Shown here: positions 9,772 to 23,200 of the stretch, one piece after another | How the letters are laid out: each line of letters begins with the position of its first letter | Numbering within the stretch: position 1 is the first letter of the stretch | DNA from: Terebella lapidaria | Taxonomy: Eukaryota; Annelida; Polychaeta; Terebellida; Terebellidae | NCBI GenBank assembly: GCA_949152475.1 | Contig: OX424566.1 | Span: forward strand, 11,245,177 to 11,309,176 | Direction of reading: 5' to 3' | DNA length: 64,000 nucleotides | The notes under the pieces: generated by a model | What the model saw: only the letters and a program-made list of their open reading frames with translations | Told to the model about the DNA's origin: nothing | The model's database searches: none | Program-made: the position numbers and the translations under genes

Positions 9772-11858
9772 ATGGACGCCCTTCTCGATGCAGAATTAGA
9801 AAATGCTTTCAGAAAAGCCGCTGATTATGTGAAATCAGTTGTAGGGAAATTAGATTCAAGAATCCTTCTGTATTTATATGCAAGGTTCAAGCAGGTAAGT
9901 TATGAGATACCATTGCAAACACTGAAGATTTACGCCTGCACATGGGCGATAATGGGGGATTTTAAATAAATTTAACTGCTTGAACTTGCTGTCTGAAGTG
10001 AAGATTGGAGTTGAAATTACTCAATGGAGTGGGCAGTCTAGTGGGCAGTTTTTGCTGCCAGTGTTGTAGCATAGGGAGATCATAACGTACTCAAATATGT
10101 CTTACATTGTTCAACACAGGAGACAAAAAAAATGCCCACTAGATTCGACAGTTAAGCCCATTTTTCTTCTTTCAATAGGCCAATGAAGGACCTTGTAATA
10201 TTCCTAAACCAGGCTTTTTTGACTTCCAAGGCAAGCAAAAATGGTGAGTTGAGATGAATTTGATACAGCGTATACATGTGCATTAAGTGATTAGATCTAC
10301 CTTCAAAAAAAAAATTTTGGCATTGCAACTGAATATTGAAAGAATAATAATTATAGAACCAACTTGGTTTGTTTTTGTTTTGTACTAAATACACCGTATA
10401 ATAATAAAGCCGTCCAATCTAGGATGATTACTAAAACACGTATTTTATTTAGGGACGCTTGGAAGAAACTGGGCTCAATGTCCAAAACAGATGCTATGTC
10501 AGAATACATCACTGCAGTATCGGAATACGACGCAGAGTGGGAAGAAAAGGTTTGATAGTAGAACTTTTCAAATATTGAAGCTGATGTCGATTGAGTTGAG
10601 GGAAATGATAGGAATTTATTATTTATGTTGTATGTCCACAGATGGATTCCGGCAAAATCAAGCCTAAGGCTGGGATGGGGGTCGCCGTCAGTGTCTTGAG
10701 CAATGATGACAGTCAGCTCTCTGATGAACAGAAGACGATATTTGACTGGTGTAAAGACGGCAACACGAATAAAGTATCCAGACTTTTGTCTGGTGAAGGC
10801 GGCAGTAAAAATGTCGATGCTGTTGATGAAAATGTGAGCAATTTTTGCATCATCACATTTATTTCCATATTGATAGACAATTCAAGTAATTACTTTCTAG
10901 AGAATCTACTAGTAATCTATTATCCTCTTTTGTAATTGTATCACAGTTATTCCAATATCCGATTAAAAATATCGCGTTAGTGTTTGCAGATTTATGCATA
11001 AGAAATTTCCTTTTCGAGTGAACATGTGAAAACCACTTTACACAATATACTAGAAGTAGTGGCTGTATAGGATGTATTGTTGTTGAAGGGTATGACAATG
11101 TTACACTGGAGTGCCGACAGGGGACATGTTGAGATGATACAGCTTCTGCTGGAGCACGACTGCGATGTCAACTGCCAGGTCAGTAGCATTGTCGGCAGAT
11201 GGTAGCTGTTGTATCTTGATACATCTTTTGCCATATCTGGCACTGGTTATAGATGAACACACATTTAGAAAATAGATGTGGTGTATTAATATCTAGCTGT
11301 GTCCAAATTGTCAGTAAATATTTCAATTTTTTGAAGATATTAGGGATTAGTCCATTATATCTAGTGCTTTTGGCACTTGCGGCATATTCATGTCTGTTCT
11401 TCATGTACTTTTGCTTATTCATTTTGAATACAGATATCATTAGCCAATATTACCCTGTATATTGAAATTGCTGAAATTTTGTTGTGACCATCTGATTATC
11501 TCGTGATTTTTTTTGGTAATGAATATAAAGGGACATGAGCCATTTGCATGTTAATAGCAATGAAATACTCTTTTTTTTTTCAGGATGCAGATGGGCAAAC
11601 TGCACTTCATTATGGTAAGATTCTATTTTTGCTTGATGTGTAGAAACCATTACCTCGACGCATTGTTTCATTGCTATTTATAGGTTCCACCAAGTATAAA
11701 AGTTTTCTAACCTTGCAGCCGTTACATGTGAGCACCCAGCCGTTGTGAAATATTTGCTGACTCACGGTGCGGATACAAGTCTCTGCGACACTGACGGAAG
11801 TACAGCTGGGGACTTGGCCGAGGACGCGGCCATCAAACAGCTGCTCGAGTCCAGCTGA
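9772..11858 (+). CDS. ACBD6: Acyl-CoA-binding domain protein 6 homologue with ankyrin repeats, 7 coding exons
   Basis: Coding exons are 9772-9894, 10179-10243, 10453-10549, 10642-10833, 11089-11178, 11584-11614 (a 31-bp microexon) and 11719-11858, giving 245 residues with consistent phases. Residues ~8-95 form the acyl-CoA-binding domain: LLYLYARFKQ, then NIPKPGFFDFQGKQKW and DAWKKLGSM, the conserved Tyr/Lys/Trp ligand-binding pattern. The second half carries ankyrin repeats (MTMLHWSADRGHVEMIQLLL; DADGQTALHYAVTCEHPAVV). Human ACBD6 (282 residues) has the same order. It binds long-chain acyl-CoAs and supports N-myristoyltransferase activity. The frame continues upstream to an ATG at 9622, but that extra stretch is Cys/Arg-rich and does not resemble the family, so 9772 is preferred. 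A shorter, less acidic N-terminus than in human is the main difference. Confidence 0.92.
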
Positions 11859-12721
11859 CACCAGCACTGAGTGTGAAAGCGTTTGTGTGTGTGTGTGAGG
11901 AGGGGGGGGGGAACAGCTTGTGTGATTGTCGCTTTCATCTGCTACAATTCGTTGGTCGATTGATGTGGAGCGAAGGTTTTTTTGTGCTTTATGTTGAGGC
12001 CAGTTTATGACTGTTTCTATTGCTGGTGCGATCCGTGTATTCTAAATTCGCCGCATTCTCAAATTCGCCAACAGGGTTTTTTCAGACCTTGTAATGCAAA
12101 TGAATTAATCAGTTATATCATCAATCGAGACTCTGATATTCAGTCTTTGTACCAGCAGTTTGTTTTCCATAAAACAAGGATCCGAGTTCTTAATATTGAG
12201 CTGGCAAATTTTGGGATTTGGCGAATTTAGGATGGATGGCTTGTAAATTATATGTAAAGATATTCGTTTTCATTGCTTATTATTGAGTGTATACCGTTAC
12301 TGCTGGTATCATGTAAATTCATGCTATAATTGACAGTAAATATATGTGTTGCCGGATTGACGTTAATTCAGATATGTCACAAAATGTGTCGCGTATATGA
12401 AACATAACCAAACACTGTAAAATATGTAGTAATTTATTGTAGCTATAAAGACGGTCGAACATTCGTTATTCATCTAGTCGTACAAATTGAGGCATCTCAT
12501 GTGTAAAAGTTACATGTAAAATGTATTATTATGTACGATGTGACGAGAGTAAAAGACACAAAAGAAACTGAGAACATGCATTTGAACGTCTTCTCTTATT
12601 CAGGTTTTCAATCAAATTGTATACATGTATTTATCTTTGGCTGCAAAAATCTAGACGATACATTCAAGTCTTGCTAGTTATATGCCAAGACTAAATCTAC
12701 GGACAAATGTCTCCAAAATAA
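11859..12721 (+). other. 3' flank of ACBD6, with a possible small TIR element
   Basis: The likely 3' UTR begins with a GT microsatellite (about 11882-11898) and a G run. At 12042-12052 and 12220-12230 the motif CTAAATTCGCC occurs in inverted orientation, with weak further pairing inside, which may mark a 190-bp MITE. I see no clear AATAAA close to the stop and no other gene. Confidence 0.35.
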
Positions 12722-13621
12722 TTAAAGTACTAGGAACATGAAATTATGATGTGAACTCAAATGAGAGACCTGGTTTTGCTGAGTAAAATGCAGTTTACTG
12801 CATGTCAATATCTCTATTGGTTAAAAAGTTATGGCCATTTGAATCTCACATTTTGGCAGGTTGTGACACATGCTAGATTGAACACTTCTGGATTTTACGA
12901 GAAGCTAATTAGTATGCAAATGAGGTATTCGTGACGTAGAAGGGGGAATATTTTTAATTAGGCAAGTTTGAGTCTTAATATAATTGATCTGGTCAGAATT
13001 ATTGCAAACCTAAACTTCAAACATTGATAGGCATGGTCAATAATCAGTTTTTCAAAGTGTTACTGTTGCTATGGTTACTATTCACCTGCTGGAGTCCCTA
13101 GCAACCATTAGTTACTATGGGTCCTAACTGCCAGAAATAGGGGTTTTGACAGAATTTGATTATTGCACATTAATCATGCATGTGGAGTCAATCCATTTTC
13201 ACCTTTGGTTTTGTTTGCTTAACGATATAACTGTGGATTTGGGCCATAGCAACCCTGGTTGCTAGGGGCCTTATATCAATACTGGTGACCTTGGCAACTA
13301 GCCGGATGTGAAATTCATTGACTATCAATTATGTAGAGCATGTGGAATAAGCTTTGTTGAATAATTGCAATTTCTTAATACTTTAATATGCCATTAAAAC
13401 CATCTAATTAAAAAATGTTCCCCCTGTGACGTCATGCATACAAATTTGCATATTAATGAGCTATATGATTTTTCAAATTGTAATTTGGGCAATTTGAACT
13501 TTGAAGCACTGTAACTTTTGAAGGAATCGAGATATTCACATGCTGTAAAAACCGTTCTGATAAGCTCAGATGGTGCTTTAATCTGAGCTCACATCATATT
13601 TTCATGTTCCTAGTACTTTAA
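12722..13621. mobile_element. TTAA-flanked foldback element, about 900 bp
   Basis: Both ends read TTAAAGTACTAGGAACATGA in inverted orientation (12722 and ending 13621), and the match continues for about 37 bases. Inner arms also pair: GACGTAGAAGGGGGAA near 12932 with its counterpart near 13420, and TTGCTA-rich blocks nearer the centre. The whole element is therefore one imperfect palindrome. TTAA at both ends fits piggyBac-type target use, but no transposase is present and the superfamily is an inference. Confidence 0.7.
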
Positions 13622-15244
13622 CATATATCTTACGTTTAAGTTGACAAGCTACAAGTCAGCTATTGAACACTGTTAAGTGGATTATTCGTACATGAAAACA
13701 AAGAGCATTGTTCATCCAAGGGTATACACCTTGAATATGAAAACACAGTTTTCTTACAAAATTCGTCACTGAATTGTATCATGAAATCCTATACATGTAC
13801 ATAGGTATGGGGTGTTCCACAATTGACTGCAGAGAGTATCTTTATTGTGTAGAATACATGCAGTTTCATAGCACCAACAGAAATCCTTATGGCATTCAAA
13901 ACAATATACAATATCTACAAAGTCAGAAAAAGTACAAACATAAAACAAAGACCACTACAATAAAATCTAAAATTTGTTTTGGCTACAATTGTACATCTAC
14001 CAGTCTGTACACACACTTTAAACCATACACAGTACATGTTCGATAAGTAGAATTTCAATATGTTCCACACTCATTAAACCACCCCCCCCCCCCCCCCCCT
14101 TCCCACAAAACTTTTGTTCCCCCCTAAAAATTATGTAAAATACAAATAACACATCCATCAACAAACATGAATTCAAGTGAAAACTAGTAATGAGCATTAA
14201 TAAATACACGGGTAACATGAAAAATTCAAAAGTCCTCGACCATTCTTTCTGAAGCATGTTTACAGCACATAAAAGTCTAATGTAATGTTTTGTGCATCCA
14301 ATTTTTCTTCTCAGCAGTAAAATTAGGCATTTTTTCCTCTCCTTACATACACGGCTAATACTCGGCTCTAAAAAAAACATTTACTGATACAAAAACAAGT
14401 GCAGTATAAAAAGTTCATCCATAGAACACAAGATGTTAGTTTCCATGTTCAAATATCGCTCAACCATGTACAAGTTTGAACCATGTACCACATAATGCTG
14501 CCTTTTACTAAATTCTCCCCTCTATCTGTTAGTAATCGCAAAGGTGAAATAGTTGCTGTGGTTATATGTATTATCAACCACTGGAGGGGCAAAACGATAG
14601 CTTTTGTTACCTACCGGTATACATTATATAAAACATGCATACTGAACAAAGCTACAAATGGCAGTGGAATATTATGAAGCAACATGATGATATCAATAAA
14701 TGAATGTTGCCTTGTCATCACGTATAAATGCCCTCATTTATTTGGTACATTTTAAATATCGATATACATTATGTAGACGAAAATATGCGTGGTATACAAG
14801 TACGCTATATGCTTCTATGTAAGCTTTGGATATTCTAAGTTAATATGACAGTGTGTATGTGTATGGATTTCTATGCAAATTCAAGTGTTTTCAAGTCACG
14901 CGACACCTTTCCTGATATAAACTAGACCTAAGCGAGGTAGGACAACCTAACAAAACGAAATGATGCAAAGTTTGAGAAGCGCATTCACCTCCTCACTTAC
15001 ACGATTGCATCCCAACGCCCACTATACATTATATATCATACACTTTATCATTCCACAAAACAAAAACACAAAAAAGAAAAACATATTTCTGTTCCCACAA
15101 TATTGTGTCGAGTATATATATATGTACAAAATTTCAACAGGCACATACGCGGACAAAGACACAAAAAACATGAGTGGATATACGACATACGACAGAAATG
15201 AACCTACAATGCTTGACGCGCAGATCGCGAACTTCCCGCGACGT
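13622..15244 (-). other. Likely 3' UTR and downstream flank of the laminin gene
   Basis: Minus-strand AATAAA hexamers lie at 14737-14742 and 13841-13846, which would give 3' UTRs of about 0.5 or 1.4 kb. An 18-base poly-C run lies at 14082-14099. Several AT-rich open frames on both strands overlap one another and show no family similarity. Confidence 0.4.
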
Positions 15245-18200
15245 TTACCCCGCGCTTGGTGGCAGCGTGGGCTCGAGCTCAATCTGCTTGAAGCATGTCC
15301 TCGGGATGGTTTCGTTGATGATACGGATGTTATCGACGTCCTGTTTGAGAAGCTGGAGCTCCCGCAGGAAGCTGCCATCGGTGCCAACCCAGCGTTCCTG
15401 TTGCTGCAGAGAGTATTCAAGCATGCTATAACGTGAGTTAAAGTTCGCTGCCTCGAGCTCTTGTTTCGCCAGTTCTAGGTTCGCTTCCAGTTCTTCCAGC
15501 CTCGTATCATCTATCATCGTAATTCTCTCTGCAAGTAATCAGGGGAAAGTTGATGTAGAAGTTGAGATGAGAATTAGTTTCTCATGTTCATTTCGTAAGT
15601 TATAATTTGTCATTTCCACAAATCTTGCCAAAATGTTTTCTAAAATGGACGGTTTTCTACTAAGAATATACCTTGCCGAGTCTGAAAAAAACACCTGTTC
15701 TGAACTTGTGACTACTATTTGGAGGGACACTTGTCACATATTTCATGTACCTTTTACATAACTATCACCCACCCAAAAGAATGAGAATATCCTGGACTTT
15801 GTGCAGCGCGTCATCAACTTTGTCGGACGATTCCTTGGCGCGTTCCTGGGCTTCATGGGCCTTTCTCAGTGCCTCGTCTACACGACTGCTATCTCCATCC
15901 GCTTGACTCTCGTATTGTTCCAGACGGCGGCGCGCGTCCTCTGCCTTTCTCGCCATCTCGCCCGCCTCGTAATTCAGACTCTCAGCTGTCTCCTTCAAGT
16001 CCTCAGCTTTCAGCTTGATATCGTATGCAACCTTGAAACGCAACCAAAGATTATAAAATTTTTATTCTGGTGTATGTCACCTTCAGCGGCATCAACAAAT
16101 TGTATCAGGTTAACATTTAAAATTAATAGACTCATCATCGATCCACTGAACTCAACCCATAGCTGACGAAAATTATTGATATTAAAGGGAACTTTCAATA
16201 TTCAATACACTGTACTTCATCCCATATTGCTAGGGTATAGGTTTTTATTAATTTTCATGAATCATACTGACTAATGGTTCCCTCTTTCAATTGATGCAGT
16301 CTCATACTCACATCAGACGAGGTCTCGGCCGTGGTCTGTGCCTTGATGGCGATGGCCTTGGCCGCCTCGGCCTCGCGGACTGCGTCTTCCAGGTTGATAT
16401 TAGCGGCATCGGTTTTGTCCTCCGCCTCGCGTATCCGGTCCTCAATCTCGGGGATCATTCGTTGAGCTTCCCTTGCTTTCTCCTCGTTTTCCTGCACGTT
16501 CCGGTTGAAATCTACACAGAGAAGCAAAGAAGTGATATACTAGTGATTTCTCCATACATTTGGGACTTCTTGTTGGCCTTTGCACATAGATAAAGAGCAT
16601 ACAATGTCATATTACTTAATTATAAGGAGAGGAAGAAATCTTGCCATGAAGATATAACATATATTAGAGGATACAGTGAGCATTTTTCATATTATATTCT
16701 TCGCATTTGAGGTTTATTCTATTTTTAGATAGCGAAACGTATGGCAACTGGCTGTGAAGTCAAAAGAGAATCCATCAGTACCAAGCAGTGTATAGTACGT
16801 GGCGTTGGCATCTTCCAGCGTTTGTTCAGCTTTAGCTACGGCCTCACGAGCGATGGACCTAGCGTGGTCTGCATCCGCAAACAGCTCATCCGTGATCTAG
16901 AGAGCAAATATTTTTGTTGACACACTCATCAATCTTTATGTTCACGATTTTCACAATTCTGCTCATGTCATGTTTTGTCGGAATGTGTGGGCGTTTCGGT
17001 TTACAGTGATCACAACCGAACATTTTCCACGGAAATTCAACAAATCTTACGTCCTGCTGAGCGTATCCTTGTTCCAACTTGTCCATGGCATTAGTTTTTT
17101 CGCGTGCAACGTCGTCCAGCAGTTCTTCATGTCTCTCCATCAAATCCAACGCTTCTTCCTTGATCATGGCGGCCTGCAACCGAAATGACACATTCCTTCT
17201 AGAAATTCTATCTGCAGATTTTTTCTCCCCCCAAAAATCCAATATTTTTCCAAATCTTTGTTCACATTTCTCATCTACATCCATATACATCCTAAATTCT
17301 GGTAAATTCTGTGGGTGCCCCCGACTTACATCATCTTTGATGGTGGTGGCCTGGTCATGCAGACTGGTCGTGTCGACCTCAGGAATCGTCAGTGTTCTGA
17401 CGTCCGAGTAGATCGAGAGCGATTCGCTCTTCGTCTCTTCTGCGAGAGCCTCGGCACGTTCTGCCTCAGACTTTGTCACCTGGTATTCTGACTCTGTGTT
17501 CACGACCCTGGAGTCAAGATGAGAGGGGTGGTGAGGGGGTTGGGAGTGAATGCATGTGTTAAAAGGGTTACCATGATATATACATGTAATGGCGCTTGTT
17601 GCATGATGATTTTTTTTAGGATATTCCAAGTGTTTTGCGATATTGTTTCCACTGGCAGAATAATGAAATATTTGAATATGCATTCAACTGAACTAAACAC
17701 GATTCTAAGTAAGCAAAATTAACTTGATAAAAGGTAATCAAGTTTATCTCTGTCCTACTATCATGTCCATTGATACAGTTCAGCATTGTATCTATACAAT
17801 GCAGTGTAATGAACGAAGTCCAAAAGAGAGGTGAACATAACGATGATACTGACTGGTTCCTAAGATCGGAGATGTCCCGTGCCAGTTCATCAGGTTTGCG
17901 CAGGACCTCCAGTGCGATATTTCTAGCCTCTGTCGATGTATTCAGGGCATTGTTTGCTGTTTCTTCAATCATCGTCGCATCGGCTTCTTGTCTGCATTTG
18001 TAACATGAACCATTCATTGAAAGCATGCTTTTTGATTGATGCACGTCAACACATAACATATAGGTCATGAGAACATGTCTACAGGTTAACCAGTTACTTT
18101 TGTCCTTCTTCTGAAAGTAACCAAGCGTGCTTTCAATTGAGGATATATGTAACTAGACATAAAAGCCTATAGGCTTTGTGGCATCCCCCAATTTTTTCTG

Positions 18201-19236
18201 TTCTTTTCTAATGGTGAAACTTGACTGTTATTATAATACATATACCAGGATTATTGAACACAGGTGGGAGTGAGAGTTCAAATTATAGCAGTTGCTCACT
18301 AGACAAATGTCCATCAGATATTTGTTTTAATCTCAATAGGTATTAAATGTACAGACATGACAGACATTCATAATACAAGCAAAAAGGAAATTATTCTGGG
18401 TTCTGGCTAAGTAAAACAATGATAATTTGGTCACTGCATGTGAAATACAGCTAGAAAACAAAACAATGCAATGCCATGTAGTTTCATCCAGATAAACACA
18501 GTGCTGTTTTAACTGAATACAATGAACAATTGACCGGCAACCAAGGCCCAGGCAGACCTTCAAAGCTGTTATCTTCAGTTTGGGTCATCATTATATAACC
18601 ACCTATTGTTTTCTTTAGAAAGGGAAGGAGGGCATTGTTCCAACTTGTTGGTGTTAGTATAGTAAACTGGGGTGAGGGGACAGGAGAGGGGGGGGGGGGG
18701 GGGAAGAGGGGCAGTGCATACAAGTCACTGATACATTGCTACATTCATATGCAGATTAGACTGGCTGACAGTGGAGGTGGGGGAGGGAGAGGGGGGGGGG
18801 GTATTGCCTTATCACAGGCATTACTGAGCAGGGCTCTCATATACTGCACTGGCTGAGAGGGCAGAGCCTAGCCTCATGCTGGACACATGGGACATGCAGG
18901 CTGCAGTCAGTGAATACAGTAGCATGGCTCAGTCACAGTATTACATCTGCATGGGGGCAGGCGAGGGAAAAATTCTAAGTCCAAAAAAAAATACACCCAA
19001 AAAATTTTTTCCCCCTGGAAATTGCCTGAATCAAATTATGACATTGACAGGAATCGCCCGATTTTTTTTTCCAAAATGGCCGCTGGCGGCCATCTTGGAT
19101 TTCGGGTCTCGACGAAAAACAATAGGGGTTAGGAGCAAAGTATTTCGGATGAGCTGTGAAAATTTCGGAAAGATAGATTAAGGCGTTCAAGAGTTATGAT
19201 CCGGAAACCGAACGGCGGAAGAAAAAGAAAAAAAAA

Positions 19237-19268
<32 letters not shown>

Positions 19269-20237
19269 AAAACAGACAAAAACATAAGGCCTCCCGATTT
19301 TCAATCGGGATGCCTAATGACAAACCTATACAGATACAACTCTATGAGATTTCAATGTGGGCATCAATCAAATTGAACTTCTTTCAAATTCTCAAGTTTG
19401 AAACATCCCCTACAAATTACAATCCCTCACTAACCGTTCCGCCTCCTCGCGGGCTTCCCGAGCAATGGCCGACAGCTGACGAGATTTCTCGCCGAGGTCC
19501 TCCAACTCTTCCAGGGCCTCGTCCAGTGCTTTCTGTCCCTCATCGCGGAGGTACTCCTCGGCTGCCACTAGGGCACGCTCTGCCTCGTCAATCACCTCTT
19601 CCGCGTACGTGATGTCCGCTTCACCCGTCTCCGTCGACGATCGGGCGTACGTGGTATCCGTGGTGATGGTCCCACACGAGGACTGGAGAAGGTCCATCAA
19701 GTTCCGGATGGCTTCCAACTGTTGCCCAAGGGATGTGTCACCACCGCCTATAAACAAACGCAGTGTAAGCAATTTGTTAAGGGTTTCAAATTGTATCATA
19801 GGATCCTTAGCCTTTAACATTTGATATTGAAATTACGTGTTTGCACTCGAATGTAAGTAATTACTTTCTCAAGGAGGCAAAATGACACACTTTTTTTCAG
19901 TTTTACTATATATTGATTGAAAATGTGTCAGTGATGATTCTCAAAAATATTTGGTTAGCAATAGCAATTGGATATTACCGAAGCATGCAGCTAGCTACTG
20001 TATCGACCCAAAACTGAATTTTTCAATTAACGACACCAAACCCACCTCCGGCATTCATCGCATCTCTCCACAGATCATAAACGGACTCGTTGACGGCGGC
20101 CATCTTAGCTCGGAAGTCCGCATCGTCCACCTCCTGTGGATTATCTCCGATGTTGCGGATGATCTCCCTGAGCTCGTTGATCTTATGGCGGATTATCGTC
20201 ACTTGCTCCTTGACCAAGCCGTAACATGGTGGACAAT
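15245..20237 (-). CDS. LAMC1: Laminin exons 18-26: long coiled coil and C-terminus
   Basis: Residues ~1034-1633. The segment opens with CPPCYG, the interchain disulphide pair at the top of the long arm, and then continues as heptad-rich, Ala/Glu/Lys-rich helix to the end. The penultimate part RTCF supplies the Cys that links to the beta chain. The stop at 15245 leaves the tail [16 protein letters not shown]. Glu occurs seven residues after the Cys, as in vertebrate gamma-1, but eight residues follow it instead of two. Confidence 0.93.
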
Positions 20238-23200
20238 CTGCAGAAGGGTATAAGTGACATCTCTAATGTTTCACATAAATGAGACATTCTTCAACATGAC
20301 AGATATGCCAAAAGTTTTTACTACTATAATGATTGAACAACTGACGACACAATTATGATCTATGTTCAGTTTGTATGATTTGTTAGCTTTGTTCGATTTT
20401 TATTATCTACATTTATTATCTGTATTAGCTTTCTATATGGATAGAACATTCAACTAGGCGCTTCCGGTCGCCTACGACCGCTTGGGTGTATCCCCCGTAG
20501 CCCTATCATCTCTGTTGCCCCAAATATATCACTGTCAAGTGTGAAAAACTAGAGCAAGGGCTAAAAAAGATTATCAGAGAAATGTTAAATCTCAAGTCAC
20601 AACTGTTTTCTTTTCCCCACCAAAATTGCTGCACTGATCTTCCGAGGTTATTGAAGGTTGAATTCAAAATCACCACTGAAATCTCTTTATATGAATTTCC
20701 ATTTCGACATGTTTGATAAAATAACGAAAATACAGATAGATCAATCTTTTCACCTATTTATATTTCAACTCAGAATATTTTACTTACTTGCTTCCAAGTT
20801 GAAATTCAAAGTAAAAGTTGACCAAAACTGCATTTCAACATGACGAAATTGGAGCCAGATCGAACTTCTCACCATAAGTTATATTTCGACTCATAATACA
20901 TGTATGTGCCAAACATGGTTTCAAGTTGAAATTCAAAGTAAAAGTTAACCAAAACTGCATTTCAAGATGACAAAATTGGAGCCAGATCGAACTTTTCGTC
21001 ATAAGTTAATTCAGGGCTCCCGATAGCGTAAAATAATGCGTAATTACGCATGACTTTTTGAAATTTACGCAGTGCTATCACAGCCAGTGCGTATGATTAC
21101 GCACTCGAAAGATTCGTGGAAACTAATTTAAAAACAATGACATTGATTTATTAGCTCAAAAAACGAAGTTCTAGAAAATAATCAAACAATGTCAATTTCC
21201 GCCAAAGAGACGCATGCGCAATGCACTCGCTGGCGAATAAGTTGTGGGACACGTCATCAAAATTCGAGCACAATAAACTGCAGCGCCCCCGTGCGAATGG
21301 CTGCAACATCAACATGATCAAAAGCCTATGTGTGCGCCCCCTAGAGAATATAAATTTAAGGATTTCCCCACTTTCGTTTCTTCAACATGACTCGACAATG
21401 AATCGACAAACTATTCAAAGCAAAGCAAGTGCGTTTTCTGCGATAGAAGACCTTCAGAAAGCTACTCTGGGCAAGTGCTATCCTTGACTAATAGGATTGT
21501 GCTGAAATTTTGAGAAAAAACCTGGAGGATATGCGAGATTTGTGAACATAATGGAAGCTGTCACTTTGACTGAAAAAAAATAAATAAAAACCACTGTACA
21601 TCCTTTTTTGAAAATTACCCCTTCATTTCAAAATTTACCCCTTGTAATTTGACCCATGGGGTACGGTACTCCTTCGAAAAAATCCTACCGGGAGCACTGA
21701 GTTATATTTTAACTCATAATACCTGCCCAGCTTGGTTTCAAGTTGAAATTCAAACTTAAAGTTGACCAAAACTGCATTTCAAGATGACAAAATTGAAGCC
21801 AGATCAAACTTTTCGCCATGAGTTATATTTCAACTCCTAATATGTGCCAAACTTGGTATTAATGTAAAAGTTGACCAAAACTGCATCTCAAGATGACGAA
21901 ATTGGAGCCAGATAGAACTTTTCGTCATAAGTTATATTTTAACTCATAATATGTGCCAAACTTGGTTTCGTGCTGAAATTCAAGCTAAAAGTTTACCAAA
22001 ACTGCATTTCAAGATGAAGAAATTCGAGCCAGATCAAACTTTTCATCATAAGTTATATTTTAACTCATAATATGTGCAAAACTTGGTTTCAAGTTGAAAT
22101 TCAAATTAAAAATTGACCAAAACTGCATTTCAAGATAACGAAATTGGAGCCAGATCGAACTTATCACCATAAGTTATATTTCGACCTATAATATGTGCCA
22201 AACATGCTTTCAAGTTGAAATTCAAAGTAAAAGTTGACCAAAACTGCATTTCAAGATGAAGAAATTGGAGCCAGATCGAATTTTTCACCATAAGTTATAT
22301 TTCAACTCATAATTTGTGCCAAACATGGTCTCAAGTTGAAATTCAAAGTAAAAGTTGATCAATGTTTTCATGAAAAGCTATTGTGATCAATAATAGACTT
22401 AACTAGCAAGAAATAATGTTAACTTATTTGGTCACAGCCATAAAATCTCGACTGGACAAAGCCTTCACCTTGTTGAGCCCAATAATAAATATTTCTTGTC
22501 TTAACTATTTTCATTGTGGTCAATAATAGACTTAACATGTAAAAATGATGTTAACTTATTTGGTTACTCCCAGAAATTTCTACCGGACAAGACCTCAACC
22601 TTGTTGCGCTTACCTTGTTGAGCCCAATAATAAATATTTCTTGTCTTAACTATTTTTATTGTGGTCAATAATAGACTTAACTATTTTCATTGTGGTCAAT
22701 AATAGACTTAACTAGTGAAAATAATGTTAACTTATTCGGTTACACCAATGAAATTTGTACTGGACAAAACATTTACCTTGTTGAGGTTAATAATAAATAT
22801 TTCATGTCTTAACTATTTTTATTGTGGTCAATAATAGACTTAACTATTAAAATTAATATTAACTTATTCAGTTACACCCATGAAATCTGTACTGGACAAA
22901 ACCTTTACCTTGCTGAGCTTAATAATAAACGTTTCTCGTCTTAACTATTTTTATTGTGGACAATAATAGACTTAACTAGTAAAACTAATGTTAACTTATT
23001 CAGTAATATTGTCCTGTTTTCACTGAAAACATCAGTTCTCCATTCTGAACAAGAAACCAGTGTCATTACTTTCCATTGTACAGGCTATTGGAATGATCTC
23101 ACATGTCAAAATGGATATTTCAAAATTCTGTAATAAGTTAGGCTGTTAACATATTAATAATTATATGATCATTCTAAAAAACGATTGGTTTCGTGTGACA

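Noticed and set aside
14925-14965. AAACTAGACCTAAGC resembling a Helentron-like 5' start
   Set aside because: No following hairpin with matching motif and no 3' hairpin partner was found, so the short match is probably chance.
15022-15431. Several frames on both strands near the laminin stop
   Set aside because: Only the 15245-15528 minus frame fits the laminin C-terminus and splice phase; the others are its shadows.
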